From: Azospirillum sp. TSO22-1
Lineage (GTDB): Bacteria; Pseudomonadota; Alphaproteobacteria; Azospirillales; Azospirillaceae
Length of the DNA: 64,000 bases
Assembly: GCF_003116015.1 (NCBI RefSeq)
Contig: NZ_LGQZ01000044.1
Span: 1-64,000 of the forward strand
Direction: 5' to 3'
The notes under the pieces: generated by a model
Seen by the model: the letters and a program-made list of their open reading frames with translations, nothing else
Database searches by the model: none
What the model was told of the DNA's origin: nothing
Shown: one piece after another, positions 25,311 through 35,977 of the stretch
Layout: each line of letters opens with the position of its first letter
Numbering within the stretch: position 1 is the stretch's first letter
Translations under genes and position numbers: made by a program

Positions 25311-26334
25311 GCCGCCGCGCCCCCGCGCCATCGTCCTCGGCTGCGCCGGGGCCGTGCTGAGCGCCGAGGAGAGCGACCTCTACCGCCGCGCCGACCCGTT
25401 CGGCTTCATCCTGTTCCGCCGCAACTGCGAGACGCCGCAGCAGGTGCGCGACCTCGTCGCGGCCATGCGGGAGTCCGTCGGGCGGCCGGACGCGCCGGTG
25501 CTGATCGACCAGGAGGGCGGCCGCGTTGCCCGCCTGCGCCCGCCGCACTGGCCGAAGCACCCGCCGGCCCGCACCTTCGGCGAACTGGCCGAGCGCGACC
25601 GCGCCGTCGGGCGCGAGGCGGCGTGGCTGAACGGCCGGTTGCTGGCGCACATGCTGGCCGACGTCGGCATCACCGTGGATTGCGCGCCGGTCTGCGACGT
25701 TCCCATCGAGGGCGCGCACGACGTGATCGGCGACCGCGCCTTCTCCCGCGATCCGGCCCTGGTGGCGGAGCTGGCGCGGGCGACCTGCGAGGGGCTGGTC
25801 GCCGGCGGTGTGCTGCCGGTGGTCAAGCACCTGCCCGGCCACGGCCGCGCCTTCGCCGACAGCCACGCCGAGCTGCCGGTGGTCGACGCCGCGCGCACCG
25901 ATCTTGAGGCGACCGATTTCGCCCCCTTCCGCGACCTCGCCGACATGCCGCTCGGCATGGTGGCGCACGTGGTGCTGAAGACGGTGGACCCGTTCCGCCC
26001 GGCCAGCACCTCGCCGGCCGTCATCGCCGACGTCATCCGCGGGCCGTCCATCGGTTTCGACGGGCTGCTGTTCAGCGACGACCTGTCGATGGGCGCCCTG
26101 TCCGGCGACGCCGGGGAGCGCACGCACGCGGTGCTGGCCGCCGGCTGCGACGTGGCGCTGCACTGCAACGGCGTCCTGGCGGAGATGGTGCAGGTCGCCG
26201 AGGCCGCCCCCATATTGAGCTATGCCGCCGCCCAGCGCTGGGCGCGCGCGCAGGCCATGCGCGGGGTGCCGGAAGCGGTGGACGCGGAGGCGCTGCGCGC
26301 CCGCCTCGACGCGCTGCTGACTCCGGCGGCCTGA
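25297..26334 (+). CDS. nagZ: Beta-N-acetylhexosaminidase NagZ
   Basis: A 345-residue family GH3 glucosaminidase that removes GlcNAc from muropeptides in cytoplasmic peptidoglycan recycling. Diagnostic elements are LIDQEGGRVARL, KHLPGHGRAFADSHAELP (about residues 177-194, with the catalytic His) and the nucleophile Asp in LLFSDDLSMGAL (about residue 261). The frame opens with a TTG at 25297 inside the end of the SPOR gene; no ATG or GTG is nearby before the first conserved strand, so the start is likely but unusual. Confidence 0.92.
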   Translation: MSVPKPPRPRAIVLGCAGAVLSAEESDLYRRADPFGFILFRRNCETPQQVRDLVAAMRESVGRPDAPVLIDQEGGRVARLRPPHWPKHPPARTFGELAERDRAVGREAAWLNGRLLAHMLADVGITVDCAPVCDVPIEGAHDVIGDRAFSRDPALVAELARATCEGLVAGGVLPVVKHLPGHGRAFADSHAELPVVDAARTDLEATDFAPFRDLADMPLGMVAHVVLKTVDPFRPASTSPAVIADVIRGPSIGFDGLLFSDDLSMGALSGDAGERTHAVLAAGCDVALHCNGVLAEMVQVAEAAPILSYAAAQRWARAQAMRGVPEAVDAEALRARLDALLTPAA

Positions 26335-26347
26335 CGGGAGGTAGCGG

Positions 26348-27025
26348 GTGGAAGACTGGATTCTCAAGGTCACGGCGGTGGCGATCCCCGCCATCCTGGC
26401 GATCACGCTGCACGAGGCGGCGCACGGCTGGATGGCGCAGAAGCTGGGCGACGACACCGCCGCCCGCCTCGGCCGCGTCACCTTCAACCCGTTGCGCCAC
26501 ATCGACCCGTTCGGCACGGTGATCCTGCCGGCGGTGATGTACTTCACCACCGGCTTCGTCTTCGGCTGGGCCAAACCGGTGCCGGTGGACTTCACCCGCC
26601 TCAACCACCCCAGGCGCGACATGGTGTGGGTGGCGCTGGCCGGGCCGGGGACCAACTTCCTGCTGGCCCTGGCCTCGGCGTGGGGGCTGGCGCGCTTCGG
26701 CGACGTGCAGGGCATGTTCGGGGCGTGGCTGGCGGCGACGCTGACGGTGTCGGTGCTCGCCAACGTCATCCTGATGATCTTCAACATGATCCCGCTGCCG
26801 CCGCTGGACGGCGGCCGGGTGGCGGTGGGCGTGCTGCCCGACGCGCTGGCGTTCCCGCTGGCGCGGCTGGAGCGCTACGGCATCCTGATCCTGGTCTTCG
26901 CGCTGTTCCTGCTGCCCTTCGTCGGGCGCGAGCTGGGCGTGAACCTGGACGTCTTCTCGTGGATCATGCAGCCGGCCATCGGCTGGGCGATCAACGTCCT
27001 CGAATTCCTCACCGGCCCATTATGA
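26348..27025 (+). CDS. M50 site-2 protease family membrane protein
   Basis: A 225-residue polytopic membrane metalloprotease. Zinc-binding HEAAH is at residues 22-26 within the first membrane helix, and the third ligand is in NMIPLPPLDGGR (about residues 147-158). This is the short form without a PDZ domain, common next to scpA in many bacteria; substrates are unknown. The GTG start is preceded by GGGAGG. Its stop overlaps the scpA start by four bases (ATGA). Confidence 0.9.
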   Translation: MEDWILKVTAVAIPAILAITLHEAAHGWMAQKLGDDTAARLGRVTFNPLRHIDPFGTVILPAVMYFTTGFVFGWAKPVPVDFTRLNHPRRDMVWVALAGPGTNFLLALASAWGLARFGDVQGMFGAWLAATLTVSVLANVILMIFNMIPLPPLDGGRVAVGVLPDALAFPLARLERYGILILVFALFLLPFVGRELGVNLDVFSWIMQPAIGWAINVLEFLTGPL

Positions 27026-27795
27026 GCGACGACGGCTTCGCCGAAGACCAGCCGACCCCGGCCGAACAGCTGGTGGTGGCGCTCGATGGTTTCGAGGGGC
27101 CAATCGACATGCTGCTGGCGCTGGCGCGCGACCAGAAGGTCGACCTGACGAAGATCTCGATCCTCGCGCTCGCCGACCAGTACCTCGCCTTCGTCGCCGA
27201 GGCGCGCAAGCTGCGGCTGGAGCTGGCGGCGGACTACCTCGTGATGGCGGCGTGGCTGGCCTACCTGAAGTCCCGCCTGCTGATCCCCGAGCAGCCGGAG
27301 GACGAGCCGTCCGGCGAGGACATGGCCGCCGCGCTGGCGTTCCAGCTGCAGCGGCTGGAGGCGATGAAGGGGGTGGCGGCGACGCTGATGGCGCGTCCGC
27401 GCCTGGGCATCGACGTGTTCGCCCGCGGCGCGCCGGAGGACCTGGACATCCAGCGCAAGTCGGTGTTCCAGGTGACGCTGTACGACCTGCTGAAGGCCTA
27501 CGGCGACCACAAGCGGCGCAAGGACGCCTCGGTGCTGCACATGGAGCCGCTGCGGCTCTACTCCATCGAGGACGCGGTGAAGCGGCTGGCCGAGATGATG
27601 GGGCGGATCCCGGACTGGACGACGCTGCAGAGCTTCCTGCCGCGCGAGCCGGCGGGGTCGCTGATGGGCCGCTCGGCGCTGGCCGCGCATTTCGCGGCGA
27701 CGCTGGAGCTGGCCAAGGCGGGGCAGGTGGAGCTGCGCCAGGACGGCGCCTTCGGCCCGATCTGGGTCCGCCGCGCGCGGCCGGTTGAGGAGTGA
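27022..27795 (+). CDS. scpA: Segregation and condensation protein A
   Basis: A 257-residue kleisin that bridges the SMC dimer heads in the bacterial condensin complex. The N-terminal motif LDGFEGPIDMLLALARDQKVD is typical (shown here as FEGPIDMLLALARDQKVDL), as are ADYLVMAAWLAYLKSRLLIP and a C-terminal winged-helix region. The ATG at 27022 overlaps the preceding stop and the 3' end runs into scpB, indicating translational coupling. Confidence 0.93.
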   Translation: MSDDGFAEDQPTPAEQLVVALDGFEGPIDMLLALARDQKVDLTKISILALADQYLAFVAEARKLRLELAADYLVMAAWLAYLKSRLLIPEQPEDEPSGEDMAAALAFQLQRLEAMKGVAATLMARPRLGIDVFARGAPEDLDIQRKSVFQVTLYDLLKAYGDHKRRKDASVLHMEPLRLYSIEDAVKRLAEMMGRIPDWTTLQSFLPREPAGSLMGRSALAAHFAATLELAKAGQVELRQDGAFGPIWVRRARPVEE

Positions 27796-27802
27796 GGGTG
27801 TG

Positions 27803-28432
27803 GTGATCGAAATGGTCAAGGACCCCGAGCGGGTCGAGGCGAAGATCCAGAAGCTGCGGCTGCTCGAGGCGCTGCTGTTCGCCTCCGCCGAGCCGCTGGA
27901 CGAGGAGGTGCTGGGCGGCCGCCTGGGGCCGGACGCGGACGTGCGCGCCCTGCTGGAGGAACTGCGCACGCACTATGCGCCGCGCGGCGTGAACCTCGTG
28001 CGCACCGGGGCGGGATGGGCCTTCCGCACCGCGCCGGACCTGGCGCCGCTGCTGCGGCTGGAGCAGGAGGTGTCCAAGAAGCTCTCCCGCGCCGCCATCG
28101 AGACGCTGGCCATCGTCGCCTACCACCAGCCGGTCACCCGCGGCGAGATCGAGCAGATCCGCGGCGTCGCCACCAGCAAGGGCACGCTGGACATCCTGAT
28201 GGAGCACGGCTGGATCCGCCCGGGCCGCCGCCGCGAGACCGCCGGCCGGCCGCTGACCTGGATCACCACCGACCATTTCCTCGACCATTTCGGGCTGGAG
28301 ACGCTGCGCGACCTGCCGGGCGTGGACGACCTGCGCGCCGCCGGCCTGCTCGACTCGCGGCCGGTGCTGTACGGCGTCTCGGCGGGGGTGGGCGACGCGC
28401 TGCCGTCGCCGGACGAGGCCGACGAAGAATAG
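27803..28432 (+). CDS. scpB: Segregation and condensation protein B
   Basis: A 209-residue winged-helix protein that dimerises and binds ScpA in the SMC complex. Recognisable segments are LRLLEALLFASAEPLDEEVL, SRAAIETLAIVAYHQPVTRGEIEQIRGV (read in two pieces, AIETLAIVAYHQPVTRGEI and EQIRGV) and GRRRETAGRPLTW. A GTG at 27803 behind GAGG is preferred; GTG at 27800, ATG at 27812 or TTG at 27785 are alternatives, the last overlapping scpA. Confidence 0.92.
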   Translation: MIEMVKDPERVEAKIQKLRLLEALLFASAEPLDEEVLGGRLGPDADVRALLEELRTHYAPRGVNLVRTGAGWAFRTAPDLAPLLRLEQEVSKKLSRAAIETLAIVAYHQPVTRGEIEQIRGVATSKGTLDILMEHGWIRPGRRRETAGRPLTWITTDHFLDHFGLETLRDLPGVDDLRAAGLLDSRPVLYGVSAGVGDALPSPDEADEE

Positions 28433-28501
28433 GGGGAGACCCCCTCGTATCCTCGTCCGAAATGCCTACCTGAATCGGTGAATCGCCCGGTCCGCCCGTC
28501 G

Positions 28502-28530
28502 TTGCGGCCCGGGAACGTTTCTGCCATAGT
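28502..28530 (+). promoter_or_regulatory. Candidate promoter of tatABC
   Basis: TTGCGG (28502-28507) and CATAGT (28525-28530) are 17 bases apart, about 40 bases before the tatA ATG. A short CCCCT-GAC-AGGGG hairpin lies in the leader at 28535-28547. Confidence 0.4.
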
Positions 28531-28571
28531 GCCGCCCCTGACAGGGGGCAAACGCTCGGGAACTGGAGACC

Positions 28572-28853
28572 ATGGGATTTACCAGCATCTGGCACTGGAT
28601 CATCGTTCTGCTGATCGTGGTGCTTCTCTTCGGCGCCGGCAAACTGCCGAAGGTGATGGGCGACCTGGCCAAGGGCATCAAGAACTTCAAGGCCGGGCTG
28701 AAGGACGACAGCGACGATGAGGCGCCGGCGCAGCCCGCCGCCACTGTGACGCCGCTGCCGAATCAGGCCGCCGCGCCGGTCGTTCCGCCTGCTCCGGCGG
28801 CCGCTCCGGGCACCGACCCCGGCCTGAAGAAGGACGAGACGGCCCGCACCTGA
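28572..28853 (+). CDS. tatA: Sec-independent translocase TatA
   Basis: A 93-residue TatA, the pore-forming subunit of the twin-arginine protein export system in the inner membrane. A single N-terminal helix ([21 protein letters not shown]) with the FGxxKLP hinge is followed by an amphipathic helix ([18 protein letters not shown]) and a flexible Pro/Ala tail. It is first of tatABC. The hinge and the short length distinguish it from TatB. Confidence 0.95.
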   Translation: MGFTSIWHWIIVLLIVVLLFGAGKLPKVMGDLAKGIKNFKAGLKDDSDDEAPAQPAATVTPLPNQAAAPVVPPAPAAAPGTDPGLKKDETART

Positions 28854-28901
28854 GCGGCGCCGTCGTCGCCCGCACACGCCGGCTGAGAGGTTCGAGGACG
28901 C

Positions 28902-29381
28902 ATGTTCGACATCGGCTGGTCCGAGCTTATGGTCATCGCGCTGGTGGCCCTGGTGGTCATCGGCCCGAAGGACCTGCCGCAGGCGATCTACGCCGTCGGC
29001 AAGTGGGTGCGGAAGGCGCGCTTGGTGGCGCGCGACTTCCAGGGCCACTTGGACGACATGATGCGCGAGGCGGAGCTGGACGACCTGCGCAAGCAGGCGC
29101 TGAAGGCCCGCGACCTCAACATCAAGGCGATGGTGGAGAATCAGATCGACCCCAAGGGCGATCTGAAGGCCGCCTTCGACCTGCCGCCGGAGATGACCGG
29201 CGCCGCCGGACACCCCGGCAGCCCGCCGGAGGACGCGCCGCCGCTGCCGCCCGCCGACCCGCTGGCTGAAGCCGCGGCCGCCGCGCCGACGCCGGCTGAG
29301 GCGGCGCCCGCCGAGGCGCCCAAGGCCGCCGCCGACTCCGCCGTGGTCCCGCAACCCACGACCGACACCAAGACGACATGA
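28902..29381 (+). CDS. tatB: Sec-independent translocase TatB
   Basis: A 159-residue TatB, part of the substrate-receptor complex with TatC. The N-terminus [19 protein letters not shown] and the IGPKDLP hinge are characteristic; an amphipathic helix ([20 protein letters not shown]) and an Ala/Pro-rich tail follow. It overlaps tatC by four bases. Confidence 0.95.
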   Translation: MFDIGWSELMVIALVALVVIGPKDLPQAIYAVGKWVRKARLVARDFQGHLDDMMREAELDDLRKQALKARDLNIKAMVENQIDPKGDLKAAFDLPPEMTGAAGHPGSPPEDAPPLPPADPLAEAAAAAPTPAEAAPAEAPKAAADSAVVPQPTTDTKTT

Positions 29382-30202
29382 CCGGGATGACCACCGAACC
29401 CGAGCAAGACGAGGTCGAAGACAGCAAGATGCCGCTGATCGATCATTTGATCGAGCTGCGCAACCGGCTGATGTATTCGATCGTGGCGCTGCTGGTGGCC
29501 TTCCTGCTGTGCTACCTCGTGTCGGACAAGATATACAATTTCCTGGTGCAGCCGCTCGCCGACATCCTGGCGGGGCAGGGGCGCCGGATGATCTACACCG
29601 GCCTGACCGAGGCGTTCTTCACCTACGTGAAGGTGGCGTTCTGGGCCGGTTGCTTCCTCGCCTTCCCGATCGTCGCCAGCCAGGTCTGGATGTTCGTGGC
29701 GCCCGGCCTCTACAAGCACGAGCGCAAGGCCTTCCTGCCCTTCCTAGCGGCGACGCCGGTGCTGTTCTTCCTCGGCGGGGCGCTGGTCTACTACTTCGTG
29801 TTCCCGATGGCCTGGAAGTTCTTCCTGGGCTTCGAGTTCCACCCCGGCGGCGACACCGGCCAGCTGCCCATCGAGTTCGAGGCCCGCGTCGGCGAGTACC
29901 TGCATCTGGTGATGGCGCTGATCTTCGCCTTCGGCGTGGCGTTCCAGCTGCCGGTGGTGCTGACGCTGCTGGTGCGCGCCGGCCTGCTGACGGTGGAGAC
30001 GCTGACCTCCAAGCGCCGCTACGCGATCGTCTTCGTGTTCATCGTCGCCGCAGTGCTGACGCCGCCGGACGTGATCAGCCAGGTGAGCCTCGCCATCCCG
30101 ATGCTGTTCCTCTACGAGGTCTCCATCTGGATCGGCCGTGCCATCGAGAAGAAGCGCGCCGAACGCGAAGCCACCGACGAGGCGGAGACGGCGGCGGAGT
30201 AA
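29378..30202 (+). CDS. tatC: Sec-independent translocase TatC
   Basis: A 274-residue polytopic TatC that recognises twin-arginine signal peptides. The conserved cytoplasmic motif [14 protein letters not shown] and loop [17 protein letters not shown] are present, with six expected membrane helices and a charged C-terminus ([18 protein letters not shown]). ATG at 29378 overlaps tatB (ATGA); an ATG at 29387 is also possible. A half-size palindromic repeat follows. Confidence 0.95.
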   Translation: MTGMTTEPEQDEVEDSKMPLIDHLIELRNRLMYSIVALLVAFLLCYLVSDKIYNFLVQPLADILAGQGRRMIYTGLTEAFFTYVKVAFWAGCFLAFPIVASQVWMFVAPGLYKHERKAFLPFLAATPVLFFLGGALVYYFVFPMAWKFFLGFEFHPGGDTGQLPIEFEARVGEYLHLVMALIFAFGVAFQLPVVLTLLVRAGLLTVETLTSKRRYAIVFVFIVAAVLTPPDVISQVSLAIPMLFLYEVSIWIGRAIEKKRAEREATDEAETAAE

Positions 30203-30210
30203 AGGGCTGA

Positions 30211-30239
30211 TCCCCTCCCGCCGGAGGCCGGGGGAGGGA
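30211..30239. repeat. Short copy E of the GC-rich palindrome
   Basis: CCCCTCCCGCCGGAGGCCGG followed by GGGAGGG forms one hairpin like the outer arm of repeats A, C and D, nine bases after the tatC stop. It lies between convergent genes and may act as a terminator. Confidence 0.5.
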
Positions 30240-30274
30240 GCAGGGCAGCCCCTGAAACCGCCCCCGAAACCGTC

Positions 30275-33200
30275 CTACGCCGCCGTTGCCTTGTGGTCGT
30301 GCTGCTGCCGCACGCGGGCGTAGGCCTCGGCCAGGGCCGTCGCTTCCGACGACACCGCCTGCGCGTCCTGCCGCCGCGCCGCCTCGACGATGCGGGTGGC
30401 GGCGTCCGCGACCTCGGCGAAGCCGACGCTGCCGGCCGCGCCCTTCAGGGTGTGCGCCTCGCGCTCGGCCGCTTCCAGGTCGGAGGCGCGGCAGGCGTCG
30501 CGCAGGCGGCTGAGATTCTCCGGCGAGTCGCGGAAGAAGGTCTCCAGCAGCGCGTGGAAGCCGGAATCGCCCATGGCCTCGCGCAGTTCCGCCAGCTTGA
30601 CCGCGTCGGCCTCACGCGCGACGGGCTGCGGTGGCGCGGCCACCGGCGTGGGCGCCGCCACGGCGTAGGGCACGCCGCCGGAACGCCCGGCCCAGCGCGA
30701 TACGGTGGCGAGCAGGCGTTGCGCGTCCACCGGCTTGGCGAGGTAGTCGTCCATGCCCGCGGCGTAGCACAGCGCGTCGTCGCCCCGCATGGCGTTGGCG
30801 GTCATGGCGACGATGGGGATGCGCGCGGCCGGGCCGGGCAGGTTGCGGATCGTGCGCGTCGCCTCCAGCCCGTCCATCTCCGGCATCTGCACGTCCATCA
30901 GCACCATGTCGTAGGGGATGGCGCGCACCGCCGCCACCGCCTCGGTGCCGCTGGCCACCGCCTCGGCCACATGGCCGGCGCGGCGCAGCAGGGCGAGGGC
31001 GAGCTGCTGGTTCACCGGGTTGTCCTCGGCCACCAGGATGCGGCAACGCCTGCCCTCGGCCGGCGCCGCGGCCGCCGCGGCCGGGGCGGGGGGCGCTTCG
31101 GCTTGGCCGGGCTCGGCGTCGAGCAGCTGGGCGAGGCAGGCCCTCAGCGCGTCCAGGCGCACCGGCTTGGGGAGCAGCGCGTCGATGGCGCCGGGCGCCG
31201 GCGGCTGGCCGGGCTGCGAGGAGGCGAGCGCCAGCCGCATCCGGATCAGCGCCGGGGTGGCGCGGATCCGCTCGGCCAGTTCGGGGCCGGTGACGCGCGG
31301 CATGCGGTGGTCGAGGATGGCGGCGTCGAAGGCACGGCCATCCGCCTCGGCTGCGGTCAGCGCGGCCATGGCGGTGTCGGCGTCCTCGGCGGACTCGGCG
31401 ACGATGCCGAAGGCGGCGAGCTGGCGCGCCAGCACGTCGCGGTTCACCGCCATGTCGTCCACCACCATCATCCGCCGGCCGGACCAGCGCAGCGCGGGGT
31501 CGGCCGGCACCGCGGTGCGCTCCAGCGGCACGGTGAACCGGAAGACGCTGCCGCGGCCGGGCGCGGTGTCGACGCCGATGGAGCCGCCCATCAGCTCGGT
31601 CAGGCGCTTGCAGATCGCCAGCCCCAGGCCGGTGCCGCCGTGACGGCGGGCCGGGCTGGCGTCCACCTGGGAGAACATGGAGAACAGCCGCTCGCGGTTC
31701 GCCTCGGCGATGCCGATGCCGGTGTCGCGCACCTCGAAGCGGATCTGCACCCGGTTGTCCAGGGTGGACTCCTCGAACAGCAGGATGGAGATGCTGCCGC
31801 GGTCGGTGAACTTGACCGCGTTGCCGGCGAGGTTGAGCAGGATCTGCCGCAGCCGCCCAGCGTCGCCGCGCAGCGTGCCGCGCAGAGACGGCGGCACGAA
31901 GCTGACCAGCTCCACCCCCTTGGCCACGGTGCGCGGGGCGAGGATGTCGACCACGCTCTCGACCAGCGGCACAAGTTCGAACTCTCCCATCTCCAGCGCC
32001 AGCTTGCCGGCGTCGATCTTCGAGAAGTCGAGGATGTCGTTGAGGATGGACAACAGCGATTCGGCGGAATCGCGGATCGTCCCCGCGTAGGAACGCTGCT
32101 CCTCGCTCATCGGGGTGTCGAGCAGCAGGCCGGCCATGCCGATCACGCCGTTCATCGGCGTGCGGATCTCATGGCTCATGGTGGCCAGGAATTCCATCTT
32201 GATGCGCTGGCCGGCCTCGGCGCGCTCCTTGGCCTCGCGCAGGTCGCTCTCGGCGTGCTTGCGCTCGGTCAGGTCGCGGAGGATGGCGGCGAACAGCGGG
32301 CCGTCGTGCGTGCGCACCTCGGCAATCGAGATGTCCAACGGGAACGCCTCGCCGGTGCGGCGCATCGCGGTCACCTCCCGGTTGAAGCCGGTGGGCGGGC
32401 GCGGGCCGGGGCCGGTCACCCCGGCCATGCCGCGGCGGTGCGCCTCGCGGTCCTCGGGCGCCATCAGCTCGGTGACGTTGCGGCCGACCAGCTCACCCGG
32501 CGGGAAGTTGAAGATGCGGTGGGCGGCGTTGTTGGCGCTCTCGATCCGGCCGTCGGCGCGCGCGGTCAGAATGCCCTCGACCGCCGTCTCCAGGATCGCC
32601 TTCAGGCGCGCGTTGCCCTCCTCCAGCGCCACGCCCTGCCGGCGCAGCAGGCCGAGGCTGCGCATCAGCAGCACGGTGAACAGCGCGATCAGCACGATGA
32701 ACGCACCGGCGATCAGCGCGCTGTCGCGCACGCTGGCGCGCCACGCGGCCAGTTCGTCCTGTTCGTCGTGGGTGACCACCAGCACCAGCGGCCAGACCGG
32801 CACGGTGCGGTAGGACACCATGCGGCGCCGGCCATCCACCGTCTCGGTGAACACGCCGTTCTCGGCTTGGCGCAGATGGGTGTGGAAGGGCGAGGATGCG
32901 GCGTCCGAGCGGCCGACGCCCACCGGGTCCAGGGGCAACCCGGCCAGCCGCACGCCGTCGAAGCGGTACAGCGTCACCGAACCGCTCTGGCCGATCTCCA
33001 CGGTCTGGAAGATGCCGTGCAGGTAGTCCGGGTTGACCGCGGCGACCACGACGCCGAGCAGCTTGCCATGCGTCCCGCGCACCGGCAGGCTCATCGGCAG
33101 CAGCCAGTCGGCGGAGTTCGCGTCGTGCGGCGGGATCAGCGTCCGGCCGCGCACCGGCATGCCGATGAACAGGTCCTTCTCGGTGCCGCTCAGGGGGGCC

Positions 33201-33613
33201 GCGATGAAGTCGCGGTCGCGCAGCGAGGCGACGACGTTGTGGTTCTCCTCGGTGCTGGCGACCACGTGGCCGCTGGTGTCGACCAGCGTCAGCGAGCGCA
33301 GGTGCGGCGAGCGGCGCACGCGCTCCTGCAGCAGCGCCGTCACGTCGGTGCGCGCGTCCAGACTGTCGGGCATGCCATTGTAGCCGACCGCGTCGGCGAC
33401 CGAGACCAGGGTGACGTCCACCGCCTGCACGGTCCGCGTGGTGCCCGCCTCCAGCGCGCTGGTGAGGTTGGCGAGCGTCTTCGCGCCCTTCTCGAGCGTC
33501 AGCGAGCGGCCCGCGTAGAACTGGTAGCCGAGATCGAACAGGATCGCGGCCACGGCGATCAGAGCGAAGGCGACCAGACCGCCCCGGTTCAGGAAGAAGC
33601 CCTGCTTGGGCAT
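30275..33613 (-). CDS. Hybrid sensor histidine kinase with two receivers and HPt
   Basis: About 1112 residues. An N-terminal membrane helix ([20 protein letters not shown]) is followed by a large extracytoplasmic double-Cache-like sensor region (about 45-300) and a second helix ([19 protein letters not shown]). Then come a PAS domain ([18 protein letters not shown]), HisKA with [15 protein letters not shown] (His about residue 480), a HATPase ([23 protein letters not shown]), a first receiver ([15 protein letters not shown]), a second receiver ([24 protein letters not shown]) and an HPt domain ([13 protein letters not shown]). All phosphotransfer residues seem present, so a full phosphorelay is encoded; its output regulator is not adjacent. 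An ATG at 33694 would give a longer N-terminus. Confidence 0.88.
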   Translation of the reverse strand: MPKQGFFLNRGGLVAFALIAVAAILFDLGYQFYAGRSLTLEKGAKTLANLTSALEAGTTRTVQAVDVTLVSVADAVGYNGMPDSLDARTDVTALLQERVRRSPHLRSLTLVDTSGHVVASTEENHNVVASLRDRDFIAAPLSGTEKDLFIGMPVRGRTLIPPHDANSADWLLPMSLPVRGTHGKLLGVVVAAVNPDYLHGIFQTVEIGQSGSVTLYRFDGVRLAGLPLDPVGVGRSDAASSPFHTHLRQAENGVFTETVDGRRRMVSYRTVPVWPLVLVVTHDEQDELAAWRASVRDSALIAGAFIVLIALFTVLLMRSLGLLRRQGVALEEGNARLKAILETAVEGILTARADGRIESANNAAHRIFNFPPGELVGRNVTELMAPEDREAHRRGMAGVTGPGPRPPTGFNREVTAMRRTGEAFPLDISIAEVRTHDGPLFAAILRDLTERKHAESDLREAKERAEAGQRIKMEFLATMSHEIRTPMNGVIGMAGLLLDTPMSEEQRSYAGTIRDSAESLLSILNDILDFSKIDAGKLALEMGEFELVPLVESVVDILAPRTVAKGVELVSFVPPSLRGTLRGDAGRLRQILLNLAGNAVKFTDRGSISILLFEESTLDNRVQIRFEVRDTGIGIAEANRERLFSMFSQVDASPARRHGGTGLGLAICKRLTELMGGSIGVDTAPGRGSVFRFTVPLERTAVPADPALRWSGRRMMVVDDMAVNRDVLARQLAAFGIVAESAEDADTAMAALTAAEADGRAFDAAILDHRMPRVTGPELAERIRATPALIRMRLALASSQPGQPPAPGAIDALLPKPVRLDALRACLAQLLDAEPGQAEAPPAPAAAAAAPAEGRRCRILVAEDNPVNQQLALALLRRAGHVAEAVASGTEAVAAVRAIPYDMVLMDVQMPEMDGLEATRTIRNLPGPAARIPIVAMTANAMRGDDALCYAAGMDDYLAKPVDAQRLLATVSRWAGRSGGVPYAVAAPTPVAAPPQPVAREADAVKLAELREAMGDSGFHALLETFFRDSPENLSRLRDACRASDLEAAEREAHTLKGAAGSVGFAEVADAATRIVEAARRQDAQAVSSEATALAEAYARVRQQHDHKATAA

Positions 33614-33779
33614 GCGCGACAGACTCCCGGCGCGGGACGGCGGCTGCGGCTTATCCGGGAGCCTCCTCACGGCCTCAAGCCGGATACTAGGCATATATCG
33701 GATTACCTGCAAGCGAGGGCTGTACAGCCGCCCCGCGGCACAAAATACTAAGACACCTCAGTAATCTAGCTCCGGAGGC

Positions 33780-35705
33780 TCAGATCTCCACCTGGGTGCC
33801 CAGCTCCACCACGCGGCCGGGCGGGATGCAGAAGAACTCGGTCGCCGACAGGGCGGTCTTCGACATCAGGATGAACAGCGGCTCGCGCCAGGTCGGCAGG
33901 CCGGTGCGCCGCGACGGGATCAGCGTCTCGCGGCCGAGGAAGAACGAGGTGTCCATCATGTCGGTGTGCAGGCCGTAGCGGCGGCAACGCTCCAGCGCCT
34001 GCGGCACGTGCGGCTGCTCCATGTAGCCGTAGTGCAGGATCACCCGGAAGAAGCCCTTGCCCAGCTTCTCGACGTGGATGGCGCGGTCCTCGTACACCCA
34101 GGGCACGTCGTCGACGATGACCGTCAGGATGATGACGCGCTCGTGCAGCACCTTGTTGTGCTTGATGTTGTGCAGCAGGACGTGCGGCACGACGTCGGGG
34201 TTGCCGGTCATGAACACCGCGGTGCCGGCGACGCGCATCGGCGATTCCGGCCGGATGCGCTCCAGGAACATCTCCATGGGCAGGGAGTCCTGGTACAGCC
34301 GCTCGGCCAGGATGGTGCGACCCTTACGCCAGGTGGTCATGATGAGGAACACCACGACGGCGACGACCAGCGGGAACCAGCCGCCCTGCGGCACCTTCAG
34401 CAGTGTCGAGCCGAACAGCGCCAGGTCGATGACCAGGAACGCGGAGAGCGCCGGTATCAGCAGCCACGGGTTCCAGTGCCACAGCCGGCGGGCCACGAAG
34501 GCGATGAGGATGGCGTCGATCACCATGGCGCCGGTCACCGACACGCCGTAGGCGGCGGCAAGGTTGCTGGACGACTGGAAGGCCAGCACCAGGAACATCA
34601 CGCCGACCAGCAGCAGCCAGTTGTTGCGCGGGATGTAGACCTGCCCGATCTCGTGCACCGAGGTGTGGCGGATCTCCCGCCGCGGCAGGTAGCCGAGCTG
34701 CACCGCCTGCCGGGTCAGCGAGAAGGCGCCGGAGATCACCGCCTGGCTGGCGATCACCGTCGCCATGGTGGCCAGGATCACCAGCGGGTAGAGCAGCCAG
34801 TCCGGCGCCAGATGGTAGAAGGGGCTCTCGCGCGCCTCGGGCTCGTGCAGCAGCAGGGCGCCCTGGCCGTAGTAGTTCAGCACCAGCGCCGGCAGCACGA
34901 AGTACAGCCACACCAGCCGGATCGGCCGGCGGCCGAAATGGCCCATGTCGGCGTACAGCGCCTCGGCGCCGGTGACTGCCAGCACCACGGCGCCCAGGCC
35001 GACGAAGGTCGCCAGGGGGTGGGCGATCCACAGCAGGATGGCGTATTCGGGATCGAGCGCGCGCAGCACGTCCGGCCAGCGCACGATCTGCACGATTCCC
35101 AATCCCGCCAGCGTGGCGAACCACAGCAGCATGATCGGCCCGAACAGGATGCCGACCTTGCCGGTGCCCTGGCGCTGGAAGACGAACAGCACCGCCAGCA
35201 CCAGCAGCGTGATCGGCACCACGTAGGGCTCGAACACCGGGGTGGCGACCTTCAGGCCTTCCACGGCGCTCAGCACCGAGATGGCCGGGGTGATCAGGCT
35301 GTCGCCGAAGAACAGCGCCATGCCCAGGATCGCCAGGCCGATCACCGCGCGCTGCCCGCGCGGGCTGGCCAGCCCGCGCTGCGCCAGGGTGCCCAGCGCC
35401 AGCACGCCACCCTCGCCCTTGTTGTCGGCGCGCATGACGACCATGACGTACTTCACGGTGACGACGATCATCAGCGTCCAGGTCACCAGCGACAGCACGC
35501 CCAGCACCGTCGTCTCGTTGAGCGGCAGGTGCGCCTCGGCGAACACCTCGCGCATGGTGTAGAGCGGGCTGGTGCCGATGTCGCCGTACACCACGCCCAG
35601 CGCGCCGAGCATCAGCGCGGGCAGGCGGTTGCTGACCGTGTGGCTGGCCTCGCCCTGCGATGCCGGGTTGGCGGGCGTCTTGCCGGAGGTCTGCGCGGTT
35701 TCCAT
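33780..35705 (-). CDS. kup: Low-affinity potassium transporter Kup
   Basis: A 641-residue KUP/HAK-family potassium-proton symporter of the inner membrane. The family start LGALGVVYGDIGTSPLYT is clear, followed by about twelve membrane helices (for example ADNKGEGGVLALGTLA in the first loop and GDSLITPAISVLSAVEGLKV) and a cytoplasmic C-terminal domain ending YGYMEQPHVPQAL and SRRTGLPTWREPLFILM. Starts in the family vary; ATG at 35705 is retained. The upstream region carries a repeated 10-mer at 35775-35801. Confidence 0.95.
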   Translation of the reverse strand: METAQTSGKTPANPASQGEASHTVSNRLPALMLGALGVVYGDIGTSPLYTMREVFAEAHLPLNETTVLGVLSLVTWTLMIVVTVKYVMVVMRADNKGEGGVLALGTLAQRGLASPRGQRAVIGLAILGMALFFGDSLITPAISVLSAVEGLKVATPVFEPYVVPITLLVLAVLFVFQRQGTGKVGILFGPIMLLWFATLAGLGIVQIVRWPDVLRALDPEYAILLWIAHPLATFVGLGAVVLAVTGAEALYADMGHFGRRPIRLVWLYFVLPALVLNYYGQGALLLHEPEARESPFYHLAPDWLLYPLVILATMATVIASQAVISGAFSLTRQAVQLGYLPRREIRHTSVHEIGQVYIPRNNWLLLVGVMFLVLAFQSSSNLAAAYGVSVTGAMVIDAILIAFVARRLWHWNPWLLIPALSAFLVIDLALFGSTLLKVPQGGWFPLVVAVVVFLIMTTWRKGRTILAERLYQDSLPMEMFLERIRPESPMRVAGTAVFMTGNPDVVPHVLLHNIKHNKVLHERVIILTVIVDDVPWVYEDRAIHVEKLGKGFFRVILHYGYMEQPHVPQALERCRRYGLHTDMMDTSFFLGRETLIPSRRTGLPTWREPLFILMSKTALSATEFFCIPPGRVVELGTQVEI

Positions 35706-35774
35706 GCGGCCGTCTCGTTCCCCTTTGGCGCGCCGTTGGACCGGCGGTGGCGCCGAAGGGGCGCCTTGTCTTCG

Positions 35775-35801
35775 CAGTTACAACGCGTCGACAGTTACAA
35801 C
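35775..35801. repeat. Direct repeat upstream of kup
   Basis: CAGTTACAAC occurs at 35775-35784 and 35792-35801, a 17-base period, 70-96 bases upstream of the kup start (GTTGTAACTG on the kup strand). Two same-face half-sites at this spacing fit a regulator-binding site, but no regulator is named. Confidence 0.4.
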
Positions 35802-35882
35802 ATTCGACGGACCGCCACCACAGACAAGCGGGCGAACCGCCGGCGCGCACCGGACGGTGCGGCGAGCGGCCCGTTCAAAATG

Positions 35883-35926
35883 AGAACGGAATGCGAACTT
35901 AACGCTTGATGTTCGCATTCCGTTCT
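35883..35926. repeat. Perfect 16-bp inverted repeat
   Basis: The arm AGAACGGAATGCGAAC (35883-35898) is exactly repeated in reverse complement at 35911-35926 with a 12-base spacer. It lies about 50 bases upstream of the small membrane peptide gene at 35978 and 178 bases from kup on the other side. There is no T-run, so an operator is more likely than a terminator. Confidence 0.7.
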
Positions 35927-35977
35927 GGCAGTCTCCCTTCAACGGACACGGTTCACCGAAGGCAGAGGGAGAGTCCC

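Noticed and set aside
30293-33751. 1152-residue plus-strand frame
   Set aside because: It lies entirely opposite the hybrid histidine kinase, which has complete domain motifs.
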